Source: Elusimicrobiota bacterium
GTDB taxonomy: Bacteria; Ratteibacteria; UBA8468; B48-G9; JAFGKM01
Direction: 5' to 3'
NCBI GenBank assembly: GCA_012515635.1
Contig: JAAYXZ010000013.1
Span: 1 to 11,737, forward strand
Length of the DNA: 11,737 nucleotides
Shown: in pieces, positions 1-7,825 of the stretch
How the letters are laid out: the number at the start of each line of letters is the position of its first letter
Numbering within the stretch: the first letter of the stretch is position 1
Position numbers and translations under genes: made by a program
Notes under the pieces: model-generated
The model's database searches: none
What the model saw: the letters and a program-made list of their open reading frames with translations, nothing else
Told to the model about the DNA's origin: nothing

Positions 1-1376
1 GAGAAGGCGTAGATATCTATGGCAGGGCTTTTCCCAAAAAGGGGATAGCAGTTCTAAAGGAAGGCGAAGTTGATATAAAGACAGCGGGCAGGATTATGGC
101 TATGAGGCATCATGGCGGCTCTTCCTTTCTGGATATCAAGGACAGTTCCGGAAAGATTCAGTTATATATTAAGAAAAACACAATGCCTGAAAAAGAGTTA
201 TTTATATTTAATCACATAGATATAGGGGATATTATAGGGGTTGAGGGGGATGTCTTCAGGACAAAGACAGGGGAGTTGACGATACTTGTGAAACATCTTA
301 CCCTCCTCTCAAAGTCGTTGAGTCCGCTCCCTGAGAAATGGCATGGCTTGAAAGATGTTGAGATACGGTTCAGAAAGAGATATCTTGACCTTATAATGAA
401 CGAGGAGGCAAGCAATCTCTTCAGCAAAAGGGTTAAAATCCTTCAGCATATAAGAATGTTTCTTAATAACAGGGGGTTTGTTGAGGTGGATACTCCCATG
501 ATGCATCCTATACCAGGCGGTGCGGAAGCAAAACCCTTTATTACGCACCATAATACACTGGATATGAACCTTTACCTTCGTATTGCTCCCGAACTGTTTT
601 TGAAGAGGTTGCTTGTAGGGAACTTTGAAAAGATATACGAAATCAACCGTTCTTTCAGGAACGAGGGGATATCTCCGTTGCATAATCCTGAATTTACGAT
701 GCTTGAACTTTATTCCGCCTATGGGGATTGTAATGAAATGATGGAGATAACAGAGGCGCTCATTATGTCTCTTGCTGTAAACATTAACAATTCTTTCACC
801 CTTGATTTTCAGGAAAAGAAAATAGACCTGTCCCAGCCCTGGAAAAAGATGAAGTGGGAGGAAGTGTTTGCAGGAATGGGTATCTCTGACTGGAGAGATA
901 AAGATGCGGTAATGAAAAAAGCGAAAGAGGAGAGAGTGGAACTCACGGAAGAGGACAAAGAGAATGTTTTTGAGGTCTTGGATAAGATATTCAAGAAAAA
1001 CATAGAACCGCAACTCATAAACCCTACATTTATTTATCAGTATCCTGTGGAGATTTCTCCGCTTGCGAAGGCATCCCCTGATAATCCGGGAATGGTGGAA
1101 AGATTTGAATTATTTATGGGCGGGCTTGAGGTGGCGAATGCGTATTCTGAATTGAATGACCCGCTTGAACAACATAAGCGGTTTTTGGAGGCAGTGAAAA
1201 AACATACAGGCAACAAGGAAAAGATGGTAGATGAAGATTATATAGAGGCATTGGAATACGGAATGCCGCCTGCCGGCGGACTGGGCATAGGGATTGACCG
1301 TCTTGTTATGCTTCTTACAAATGCGTCTTCTGTCAGAGAGGTTATATTCTTTCCGCTTTTGAGACCTAAGAAATGA
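1..1376 (+). CDS. lysS: Lysine--tRNA ligase (class II), 5' end missing
   Basis: Charges tRNA-Lys with lysine in the cytoplasm, using ATP. The reading frame is open from base 3, so the gene begins before the window; 457 codons are visible against about 490-505 residues for the family, so roughly 30-45 N-terminal residues are missing. The OB-fold anticodon-binding domain is seen from the GRIMAMR motif (around base 88) to about base 330. The class II catalytic domain follows: motif 1 ends near VDTPMM; motif 2 carries the FRNEG arginine and HNPEF; the lysine and ATP pocket is ANAYSELNDP; motif 3 is GLGIGIDRLVML, close to the C-terminus. Length and order of parts match bacterial LysRS. The residue before HNPEF is Leu where many bacterial enzymes have Arg, but this position varies in the family. 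The TGA stop overlaps the murJ start in an ATGA, suggesting coupled translation. Confidence 0.97.
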   Translation, partial: EGVDIYGRAFPKKGIAVLKEGEVDIKTAGRIMAMRHHGGSSFLDIKDSSGKIQLYIKKNTMPEKELFIFNHIDIGDIIGVEGDVFRTKTGELTILVKHLTLLSKSLSPLPEKWHGLKDVEIRFRKRYLDLIMNEEASNLFSKRVKILQHIRMFLNNRGFVEVDTPMMHPIPGGAEAKPFITHHNTLDMNLYLRIAPELFLKRLLVGNFEKIYEINRSFRNEGISPLHNPEFTMLELYSAYGDCNEMMEITEALIMSLAVNINNSFTLDFQEKKIDLSQPWKKMKWEEVFAGMGISDWRDKDAVMKKAKEERVELTEEDKENVFEVLDKIFKKNIEPQLINPTFIYQYPVEISPLAKASPDNPGMVERFELFMGGLEVANAYSELNDPLEQHKRFLEAVKKHTGNKEKMVDEDYIEALEYGMPPAGGLGIGIDRLVMLLTNASSVREVIFFPLLRPKK

Positions 1377-2890
1377 GTTCAAAAAAAATCCTCAAAGCAG
1401 TATCAATTATCTCATTAGGGACGATTATTTCACGAGTGTTCGGTCTTGCAAGAGAGGTTACAACGGCTAATTTCTTTGGCACAATAGCCATTTACGACTC
1501 TTTCCTCCTTGCTTTTATGATACCCAATTTTTTCAGGGGGCTTATAGCGGAAGGCGCGCTTAATACGGCATTTATCCCTGTCTTTACTGAATACGCAATA
1601 GACGGCAAAGACAAGAGAGAGGGTGTGGATATATTTAATATCTGTTTTACCATATCCCTTATTATAACAGTTGCTCTGCTTCTGCTGGTTGTCGGTATCA
1701 GTTTTATCTCAACAAAAATAGTTGGCGAAGCGTCCAAATGGTATAACGTATGGATATTAATGAGATTTACATTCCCCTATCTTATATTCGTCTCGTTAGC
1801 CGCAATAAATATAGGTGTGTTGAATATCCATAAGGAGTTTTTTCTGCCGTCATTATCCCCGGTGCTTCTTGATGTTTTCTGGATAGCGGCTCTTTTTTTA
1901 ATCCCGCTCTTTTCAACAGTTCCGCAACAACAGATAGTTATTCTATGTATAGGGATTATTGCGGGAGGTATAGGACAGTTTCTTTTTACGCTTATTCCTG
2001 TGATAAAAAAGGGTTATAGTCCCCGCCTCAACCTTAATTTTGCGCACCCTGCCATAAAAAGGATGGGGGTGCTTCTTGCCCCTATGGTTTTAGGGGTTTC
2101 TGTTACCCCGATAAACCTTCTCATAGATAATTCGCTCGCTTATATGTTGTACGAGGGGGCGGTTTCAGGGTTGTGGTATAGCACACGTATATTTCAGTTG
2201 CCTCTCGGCGCTTTTGCGATATCTATATCCACGGCGGTACTTCCTTGGTTTTCAGAGAATATCTCGTCCAAAGACCACAAAGAGTTTATAAAGAATTTGC
2301 TCTTTGCTACGCGAATGCTTGTTTTTCTGCTTCTCCCTTTTACTTTTGGAATGATTATCCTCAGGACAGAGATAGTTTCATTGCTTTTTGCCAGAGGGAT
2401 GTTTACCGCAAATTCGGTAGAACTTGTCGCTTCTCCGCTGGCTTTCTACTCTATAGGGTTGCTCGGATACGGTGGGGCTTCTGTATGGAACAGGGCGTTC
2501 TATGCCTGTAAAGACACAATCTCTCCTGTGAAGATAAGTTTGTTCAGTATATTGGTAAATGTGATTATGAACATTGTTCTGATGCAATTTATGGGACATA
2601 ACGGGATTGCCCTTGCGACATCCATAGTAGGCATTACCAACTTCATTCTTTTGGTCATAGTTTTTAATAAGAAACACCTGCGTATTGACTTAATAAAAGA
2701 GAATGCATTCTTCCGCAAAAGTTTTATTGCCTCCGTATTGATGGGATTAGCGCTTTTCCTGAGTAAAACACTTCTCTCCTCCGCTGTCTCCTTGCCTTTC
2801 CTTGTCTTTTCCTGTATAATAATCTCTGCCATTGTTTATATCATATCCACAGGAGTTTTTTTTAAAGTAATACGTGAACTAAAAAAATAA
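1373..2890 (+). CDS. murJ: Lipid II flippase MurJ (MviN family)
   Basis: Integral inner-membrane protein of the MOP flippase superfamily that moves the peptidoglycan precursor lipid II across the cytoplasmic membrane. The 505-residue length fits the family (E. coli MurJ is about 511) and the protein is hydrophobic throughout, consistent with about 14 membrane helices. The N-terminal signature is intact: ISRVFGLARE (R21, R27), the YDSF aspartate (D42), IPNFFR (R55) and the AEGALNTAFIP segment. By alignment these correspond to the essential charged residues R18, R24, D39 and R52 of the E. coli protein. The ATG overlaps the lysS stop by 4 nt; the sequence before it gives only a weak ribosome binding site, so reinitiation after lysS is likely. 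It is followed after 1 nt by the M50 protease gene. The gene implies a peptidoglycan-making bacterium. Confidence 0.95.
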   Translation: MSSKKILKAVSIISLGTIISRVFGLAREVTTANFFGTIAIYDSFLLAFMIPNFFRGLIAEGALNTAFIPVFTEYAIDGKDKREGVDIFNICFTISLIITVALLLLVVGISFISTKIVGEASKWYNVWILMRFTFPYLIFVSLAAINIGVLNIHKEFFLPSLSPVLLDVFWIAALFLIPLFSTVPQQQIVILCIGIIAGGIGQFLFTLIPVIKKGYSPRLNLNFAHPAIKRMGVLLAPMVLGVSVTPINLLIDNSLAYMLYEGAVSGLWYSTRIFQLPLGAFAISISTAVLPWFSENISSKDHKEFIKNLLFATRMLVFLLLPFTFGMIILRTEIVSLLFARGMFTANSVELVASPLAFYSIGLLGYGGASVWNRAFYACKDTISPVKISLFSILVNVIMNIVLMQFMGHNGIALATSIVGITNFILLVIVFNKKHLRIDLIKENAFFRKSFIASVLMGLALFLSKTLLSSAVSLPFLVFSCIIISAIVYIISTGVFFKVIRELKK

Positions 2891-2891
2891 A

Positions 2892-3512
2892 ATGGAACTT
2901 ATATCAATAGTAATTTTGCTTTTTATTATATTGTTTTCGGTAATTTTGCATGAATTCTGCCATGGTTATGCGGCATATCTAAATGGGGACAACACTGCCA
3001 TGATGATGGGGCGTCTTACATTTAATCCATTGCCGCATATAGACCCATTCAGCACTATACTTCTTCCTATAATGCTTCTTGTGTTAACTGGAGGCAGGTT
3101 TGGTATAGGAATGGCTAAGCCGGTTCCCATCAATCCCCTGCGTTTCAGGGATTACGACAAGGGAATGCTTGCAGTAGGGCTTGCGGGACCGGGAAGCAAT
3201 ATAGTATTAGGGATATTTTTAGCGCTTATGTCGCGCCTGTTTTTACACAGCAATGTGGTTCAGTTTTTTATTCTGGGCTCTGCAATAAACTTTTTGCTTG
3301 CGTTTTTCAACCTTATCCCCATACCTCCTCTCGATGGCTCAAGAGTATTGAGCGTTTTCCTGCCGAGACGCCTCAGGTTTAGATATGAACAGATGGAAAG
3401 ATACGGCATCATAATAGTCCTTGCTTTCATATTTATGGGTGGTTTACTTTGGCTTGGCCCTTTAATTTTTACGGTTGTCAAGTTCTTTTCTGGAGTTGAA
3501 ATAAAACTCTAA
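2892..3512 (+). CDS. Minimal site-2-type M50 membrane zinc metalloprotease
   Basis: A 206-residue polytopic membrane protein with the hallmarks of site-2 proteases, which cut substrates inside the membrane. The zinc site HEFCH is at residues 20-24 in the first helix, and the third zinc ligand is the aspartate of IPPLDGS (D148) following FNLIP. Between them lie NPLPHIDP (residues 45-52) and the GPGSN turn (99-103), both typical of the short family. There is no PDZ or CBS domain, unlike RseP or SpoIVFB-type members, so this is the stand-alone core enzyme (YwhC-like group) and its substrate cannot be read from sequence. The start is fixed: an in-frame TAA lies at 2880-2882 and 2892 is the first ATG after it. 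No Shine-Dalgarno sequence precedes it and murJ stops 1 nt upstream, so translation probably depends on murJ. Confidence 0.9.
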   Translation: MELISIVILLFIILFSVILHEFCHGYAAYLNGDNTAMMMGRLTFNPLPHIDPFSTILLPIMLLVLTGGRFGIGMAKPVPINPLRFRDYDKGMLAVGLAGPGSNIVLGIFLALMSRLFLHSNVVQFFILGSAINFLLAFFNLIPIPPLDGSRVLSVFLPRRLRFRYEQMERYGIIIVLAFIFMGGLLWLGPLIFTVVKFFSGVEIKL

Positions 3513-3516
3513 TAAC

Positions 3517-3522
3517 AGGAGA
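3517..3522 (+). promoter_or_regulatory. Ribosome binding site of the DUF1844 gene
   Basis: AGGAGA lies 5 nt before the ATG at 3528, in the 15 nt gap after the M50 protease gene. It is a clear Shine-Dalgarno sequence and supports this short gene as a real, independently initiated protein within the operon. Confidence 0.75.
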
Positions 3523-3527
3523 ACAAA

Positions 3528-3842
3528 ATGGAAGAGAATCTTTTTATATTTGTCGTATCGTTTTTTACCGAATGGGGATGGCAGGTGTTGGGTAAAGTCC
3601 CTAACCCGTTGACAGGGAAGACAGAGAAGAATCTTGTTCTTGCCCGAAGGGTTATAGATATACTTGGGATGCTTCAACAGAAGACGCAAAATAACCTTAC
3701 CAAAGATGAGGAGAGGGTTATTTCTGCCGCTATCGCCGAACTGCAATTGAACTATGTAGATGAAGCAAAGAAAGAAAGGATATCAAAAGAAGGCGGGATA
3801 TCGGATAATGAACAGAAGGAAAGTTCTGAAAAAACTGAATAA
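3528..3842 (+). CDS. DUF1844 family protein
   Basis: A 104-residue soluble protein whose function is unknown. It matches the DUF1844 pattern: a hydrophobic N-terminal helix (ENLFIFVVSFFTEWGWQVLG), then a G-K-x-x-NPLTGK segment (residues 22-30), an A-R-R-V-IDILGMLQQKT helix and a NLTKDEERVIS-type helix ending near NYVDE. The last 25 residues are rich in Lys, Glu and Ser and look disordered. Family members are small acidic-tailed proteins found in several phyla including Acidobacteria, Deltaproteobacteria and PVC-type bacteria. The gene has a good Shine-Dalgarno sequence, and its end overlaps the uvrC start by 35 nt in a different frame. No function can be claimed; its position between a membrane protease and uvrC is the only clue. 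Confidence 0.8.
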   Translation: MEENLFIFVVSFFTEWGWQVLGKVPNPLTGKTEKNLVLARRVIDILGMLQQKTQNNLTKDEERVISAAIAELQLNYVDEAKKERISKEGGISDNEQKESSEKTE

Positions 3843-5082
3843 TACGCCTAACTTTCCTGGTGTATATCTGATGAAGGATAGTAAAGGGAAGGTTATATAT
3901 GTAGGAAAAGCAATCTCTTTAAAAAAAAGGATAACATCATATTTTAGTAAGTCAGAGAGCAATATCAAGAATCTGTCCTTGATATCGGAGATAGACGATT
4001 TTGAATTTGTACCCGTCGCTTCTGAGGCAGAGGCGCTTATCCTTGAAAACATATTTATAAAAAAAAATCAGCCAAAATACAATATAAGTTTAAAAGATGA
4101 CAAGAGTTATCCGTTTGTAAAAATCACCGATGAGAGATACCCATCTATAAGAGTGGTGCGGGAGACGCAAGATGAAAAATCTTTATATTTCGGTCCCTTT
4201 ACAAATGTGGCTCTTATAAAAAATGTTATAAGATTTATCAGGCGCTATTATCCTGTTAGGAGTTGTAAGTATAACTTGGAAAAAGGGAGAGTGCGGTTAT
4301 GCACTCAGTATCACATAAAAAGATGCGCAGGTCCTTGTGAGGGCGAAATATCGGTAGCAGAGTATAATAAACTTGTGAAAGGTATAATATCTTTCTTGAA
4401 AGGAAATTATCAGCAGTTCACAAGAAAATTAGAAAAACAGATGGTTGAAGCAGGCGAAAAACTTGAGTTTGAAAAGGCGGAAGAGATAAAAAAACGCCTG
4501 TTTATGCTTGACGAAATGAAGAAAAGGTTTCCCCTGAGGGATGAAAAAACTCTCTTTACCTACGGGGAAAGCAATGTGCTTGTCAATCTTCAGAGTTTGT
4601 TGTATTTAAAGAGTATTCCGTATTATATAGAGGGGTACGATGTCTCTAATATACAGGGTGATTCAGCCACAGGCAGCGGTGTCTCCTTTAAGGGCGGGGT
4701 TCCGGACAAGGATAACTACAGAAGATATAAAATAAAATCAGTCAAGGGTATAGATGATTGCAGAATGCTGGAAGAGATACTTCTCAGAAGATTTGATAGC
4801 GAAAAAGAACGGAGAGAGATGCCTGACCTTATATTGGTGGATGGCGGAAAAGCGCAGCTTAACACTGCTATAAGGGTGTTTGCGAGGATGGGTGTTGATA
4901 TCTCTGTAATCTCTCTTGCGGAGAGAGATGAAGAGGTATATATAAGCGGAGAAAAAGAGCCGTTGCGTTTAAGGAAGGACTCCCCTGAACTGCATCTGCT
5001 TCAGGCAGTCAGGGATGAGGCGCACAGGTTTGCGGTCTCCTATCACAGGAAACTAAGGAGAAAGAAGATAAGAGATGATTAA
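3808..5082 (+). CDS. uvrC: Compact UvrC, excinuclease ABC subunit C lacking the helix-hairpin-helix domain
   Basis: Dual-incision nuclease of nucleotide excision repair, working with UvrA and UvrB. Visible parts, numbered from this start: GIY-YIG nuclease with GVY (18-20), YVG (31-33), R41 and E80; four cysteines at 153, 165, 173 and 177, matching the E. coli cluster cysteines 154, 166, 174 and 178; a UVR motif for UvrB contact at about 203-234; and an RNase H-like domain with YDVSN (D278), VDGG and the histidine of DEAHRFA. It is only 424 residues against about 560-610. About 90-120 residues are absent between the UVR motif and D278, and the protein ends right after YHRK, so the (HhH)2 domain is missing. 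No frameshift is evident, since obgE starts 8 nt before the stop. An in-frame ATG at 3760 would add 16 unconserved residues; 3808 is preferred, with a weak ribosome binding site near 3790-3797. Confidence 0.9.
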   Translation: MNRRKVLKKLNNTPNFPGVYLMKDSKGKVIYVGKAISLKKRITSYFSKSESNIKNLSLISEIDDFEFVPVASEAEALILENIFIKKNQPKYNISLKDDKSYPFVKITDERYPSIRVVRETQDEKSLYFGPFTNVALIKNVIRFIRRYYPVRSCKYNLEKGRVRLCTQYHIKRCAGPCEGEISVAEYNKLVKGIISFLKGNYQQFTRKLEKQMVEAGEKLEFEKAEEIKKRLFMLDEMKKRFPLRDEKTLFTYGESNVLVNLQSLLYLKSIPYYIEGYDVSNIQGDSATGSGVSFKGGVPDKDNYRRYKIKSVKGIDDCRMLEEILLRRFDSEKERREMPDLILVDGGKAQLNTAIRVFARMGVDISVISLAERDEEVYISGEKEPLRLRKDSPELHLLQAVRDEAHRFAVSYHRKLRRKKIRDD

Positions 5083-6091
5083 ATTTATTGATGAAGCAAA
5101 GATATGGGTAAAAGCAGGGGATGGAGGCAATGGCTGTGTTGCTTTCAGAAGGGAAAAATATATTCCCAAGGGAGGACCGTCCGGCGGCAACGGGGGTAAA
5201 GGCGGAGATGTGATATTCCGTGTAAAAAAGGATATCCATACACTTATTGACTTTCATTACAGGCAACATTTTAAAGCGGATAAGGGACGGAACGGGGAAG
5301 GCAGTAATAAGGAAGGCAAGTCGGGTGAAAACCTTGTAATACCTGTCCCTGTTGGCACGATAATATCAGAGATACAGGACGGTAACGAGGTTTTTCTTGC
5401 GGACCTCTCTAAGGATAAAATGGAGTATATAGTGGCGAAGGGAGGAGTAGGAGGCAAGGGCAACGCCTCTTTTAAGTCCTCTGTAAATCAGGCGCCCAGA
5501 AAGGCAACACCGGGAGAAAAAGGAGAGGATAAACGGCTTAAACTGGAACTGAAACTGCTTGCTGATGTGGGTATAGTCGGTTATCCAAACAGCGGTAAAT
5601 CAACCCTTATATCAAAGGTCTCATCAGCAAAACCTAAAATAGCGGACTATCCGTTCACTACACTCTCTCCGAATCTGGGTGTCGTGAATTTAGGCGATTT
5701 CAGGAGTTTTGTGGTAGCGGATATTCCCGGTCTTATAGAAAAGGCGTCAGAAGGCAAAGGGCTGGGGCATAAGTTTTTGAGGCATATTGAAAGAACGAAA
5801 GTGCTTATACATATCATAGACCTCTCTGTTTCTGATGCGGTGGAAAGGTATTATAATATAAGGAAAGAACTGGAGAAATACAGCAAAAATTTATATGAGA
5901 AAGCGGAGATTATAGTAGGCAACAAGATAGACCTTGAAGAGGCAAAGGAGAATGTAAAATCCTTACAAAAAACGTTCAGCGAAGTTTATGTGATATCCGC
6001 GCTGACAAACCAGGGCGTCAAGGAACTTATGGAAGCGGTATGGAGGAAGGTAAATGAGTATAGAGATAAATCAGATGACGGAGAAATATAA
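5075..6091 (+). CDS. obgE: GTPase Obg/CgtA
   Basis: Ribosome-associated GTPase involved in 50S subunit maturation and stress or growth control. The N-terminal Obg fold (about residues 1-157) starts with [17 protein letters not shown] and has the glycine-rich stretches [13 protein letters not shown] (33-45) and GGVGGKGN. The G domain follows: G1 GYPNSGKST (169-177), G2 around [11 protein letters not shown] (192-202), G3 DIPG (216-219), G4 NKID (283-286) and G5 SAL (308-310). At 338 residues it ends right after the G domain, so it has no extended acidic tail or OCT domain; this short form is common. The start lies 8 nt inside uvrC, with AAGGAG at 5055-5060 upstream. Its end overlaps prfB by 38 nt, and the prfB ribosome binding site is inside this gene. 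Confidence 0.96.
   Translation: MIKFIDEAKIWVKAGDGGNGCVAFRREKYIPKGGPSGGNGGKGGDVIFRVKKDIHTLIDFHYRQHFKADKGRNGEGSNKEGKSGENLVIPVPVGTIISEIQDGNEVFLADLSKDKMEYIVAKGGVGGKGNASFKSSVNQAPRKATPGEKGEDKRLKLELKLLADVGIVGYPNSGKSTLISKVSSAKPKIADYPFTTLSPNLGVVNLGDFRSFVVADIPGLIEKASEGKGLGHKFLRHIERTKVLIHIIDLSVSDAVERYYNIRKELEKYSKNLYEKAEIIVGNKIDLEEAKENVKSLQKTFSEVYVISALTNQGVKELMEAVWRKVNEYRDKSDDGEI
6042..6050 (+). promoter_or_regulatory. Ribosome binding site of prfB inside obgE
   Basis: GGAGGAAGG lies just before the ATG at 6054, within the obgE coding region. The strong GGAGG core with about 7 nt spacing fixes the prfB start at 6054 rather than at the in-frame ATG at 6075, and so establishes the 38 nt overlap. Confidence 0.7.
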
Positions 6092-7160
6092 GGATATCTC
6101 AAAGAAGTGGGAGGATATGAAAAAGAAGTTTGATATCCCGTCAATTAATAAAGATTTTTTATCCCTTGAGGAAGAACGCGCTAAAAAAGGTTTCTTTGAC
6201 CCAAGGATTGAAAAAGACAAAATGGAGAGATGGAACCTTATGAGCGACAAAATTTCTGCAGTAAAGGAGATAGACAGCAAACTTGAGGAACTCAATACAG
6301 TGTTAGAATTACTCTCTCAAGAGAAAGACAAAGAGATAGAAAGAGAAGGGATGAAGGATATTGTGGATATAGAGAGCAGTATCTCTGCAATCAAGAAGAA
6401 ACTGATATGGAACTCCAAGGAGGACACAAAAAACGCCATAGTTGAACTCCATGCTGGGGCAGGCGGAACTGAGGCATGCGATTGGGCGAGTATACTCTGG
6501 CGGCTATACACAAAATGGGCTGCAAGCAAGGGGTTTGATGTGGAAGTGATTGATTTTATACCGGGCGACGAAGCGGGCATAAAACGGCTTACCGCTATTA
6601 TTTCGGGCTCCTACGCCTATGGATACCTTAAAGGAGAGAACGGCGTTCACCGTCTTGTAAGGATATCTCCGTTTGATTCCAACAAGAGGAGACATACAAG
6701 TTTTGCCGCTGTTACAGTTTTACCTGATATATCCCGAGATATAAACATTGAAGTAAAGGAAGCGGATATAGAGATGGAATCATTCAGGGCAGGCGGTCCC
6801 GGCGGACAGAATGTTAATAAGGTTTCGACAGCTGTTCGGCTGAGGCATATACCTTCGGGTATCGTTGTCCAGAGCCAGACAGAACGGAGTCAGATTAAAA
6901 ACAGGGAATTTGCTATGAAACTTTTGAAAAACCGCTTATATCAGAGACAACTTGAGGAGCAGGAAAAGGCAGAGACAGAGATGCGCGGTAAACAGAAAAA
7001 GATAGAATGGGGCAGTCAGATAAGGTCTTATGTGTTCTGTCCCTACACATTAGTAAAAGACCATAGAACCGGTTTTGAGACAGGTAATGTTGAAGCGGTT
7101 ATGGACGGAGAGATAGACGACTTTATAGCGGCGGAACTTGAGTGGCTCGCAGGAACTTAA
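6054..7160 (+). CDS. prfB: Peptide chain release factor 2
   Basis: Class I release factor that reads UGA and UAA stop codons and triggers peptide release on the ribosome. The 368-residue protein has the RF2-specific stop-codon-reading tripeptide SPF (205-207, in [16 protein letters not shown]) instead of the PxT of RF1, and the catalytic GGQ (250-252, in [14 protein letters not shown]). The C-terminus ([19 protein letters not shown], ending in ELEW) is typical. In many bacteria prfB is read through a programmed +1 frameshift near codon 25 at a CTT-TGA site. Here the frame runs straight from ATG, and the matching place (6129-6134) reads TTT GAT, giving Phe-Asp with no stop, so this gene has no such autoregulation. 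The gene overlaps obgE by 38 nt and is followed 2 nt later by coaB. Confidence 0.96.
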   Translation: MSIEINQMTEKYKDISKKWEDMKKKFDIPSINKDFLSLEEERAKKGFFDPRIEKDKMERWNLMSDKISAVKEIDSKLEELNTVLELLSQEKDKEIEREGMKDIVDIESSISAIKKKLIWNSKEDTKNAIVELHAGAGGTEACDWASILWRLYTKWAASKGFDVEVIDFIPGDEAGIKRLTAIISGSYAYGYLKGENGVHRLVRISPFDSNKRRHTSFAAVTVLPDISRDINIEVKEADIEMESFRAGGPGGQNVNKVSTAVRLRHIPSGIVVQSQTERSQIKNREFAMKLLKNRLYQRQLEEQEKAETEMRGKQKKIEWGSQIRSYVFCPYTLVKDHRTGFETGNVEAVMDGEIDDFIAAELEWLAGT

Positions 7161-7162
7161 AG

Positions 7163-7780
7163 ATGAAGGTATTGATTACAGCAGGACCGGCAAGGGAATA
7201 TATTGACCCTGTAAGGTTTATTAGCAATCCTTCTACAGGGAAGATGGGTTTTCTCATAGCAAAAGAGTGCATGAAACAAGGTTATGAGGTTGTTCTTGTA
7301 AGCGGTTCTTCGTCCTGCGAGATTCCGTCGGGTGTGGCTTTTGTTGAAGCGGAAACAGCAGTAGAGATGGAGGAGAGTGTGATTAAGTATTTTCCGCAAG
7401 CAGATGTGCTTGTTATGTCTGCGGCGGTAAGCGACTGGAGGCCTGCGGTAAAATCTCAAGAAAAAATCAAAAGAAAAGAAGAGTGGAGTTTGAAGTTAGT
7501 CCCTACTGCGGACATATTAAAGAGAGTGGCAAAGATAAAAAAACCTTACCAGAGAATCATCGGCTTTGCCCTTGAAACAGGGGATATCATAAAGAATGCC
7601 CGAAAGAAATTAAAAGAGAAGGATATGGACTTGATAGTGGCGGATACCCCTGCTTTTTTTGGAGAAGGCGAGGCGTCAATGGTTGTCTTCATCTATAAGG
7701 ACGGGAAGACAGAGAAATACACAGAGATAACTAAGGAAGAGATATCAAAAAAGATTGTATCGCTGATAAAAACCCTCTGA
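7163..7780 (+). CDS. coaB: Phosphopantothenate--cysteine ligase, stand-alone CoaB
   Basis: Joins 4'-phosphopantothenate and cysteine using a nucleotide triphosphate (CTP in bacterial CoaBC), the second step of coenzyme A synthesis from pantothenate. The 205-residue protein equals only the C-terminal half of bifunctional CoaBC. It begins directly at the domain's first strand (LITAGPAREYIDPVRFISN), with STGKMG next, SAAVSDWRP at 86-94, QEKIK (K101) and GFALETGD. With a constant offset of 188, R18, N22, A87 and K101 match E. coli CoaBC R206, N210, A275 and K289. The usual IVAN motif reads IVADT here (D161). ATG 7163 is preferred over the GTG at 7142 because it starts at the conserved strand, leaves a 2 nt gap after prfB and has AGGA at 7151-7154. 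CoaC is not in this window. Confidence 0.92.
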   Translation: MKVLITAGPAREYIDPVRFISNPSTGKMGFLIAKECMKQGYEVVLVSGSSSCEIPSGVAFVEAETAVEMEESVIKYFPQADVLVMSAAVSDWRPAVKSQEKIKRKEEWSLKLVPTADILKRVAKIKKPYQRIIGFALETGDIIKNARKKLKEKDMDLIVADTPAFFGEGEASMVVFIYKDGKTEKYTEITKEEISKKIVSLIKTL

Positions 7781-7825
7781 TACGCCCCCGTTATAGAATT
7801 GCATAATAGAGTAATAATAACACCC
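7781..7825. other. Convergent intergenic junction between coaB and the MFS gene
   Basis: This 45 bp AT-rich gap separates the two oppositely directed gene blocks. I see no GC-rich inverted repeat followed by a T-run on either strand, so termination here may be Rho-dependent or lie within the opposing genes. The absence of an intrinsic terminator is judged by eye. Confidence 0.5.

Noticed and set aside
601..720. Leu in place of the usual Arg before HNPEF in LysRS motif 2
   Set aside because: This position varies in functional LysRS enzymes (Thr in the human one), and all other key residues are intact.
309..1013. A 234-codon open frame on the minus strand opposite lysS
   Set aside because: It lies wholly inside the well-conserved lysS gene, resembles no known protein and has low-complexity composition; it is a shadow frame.
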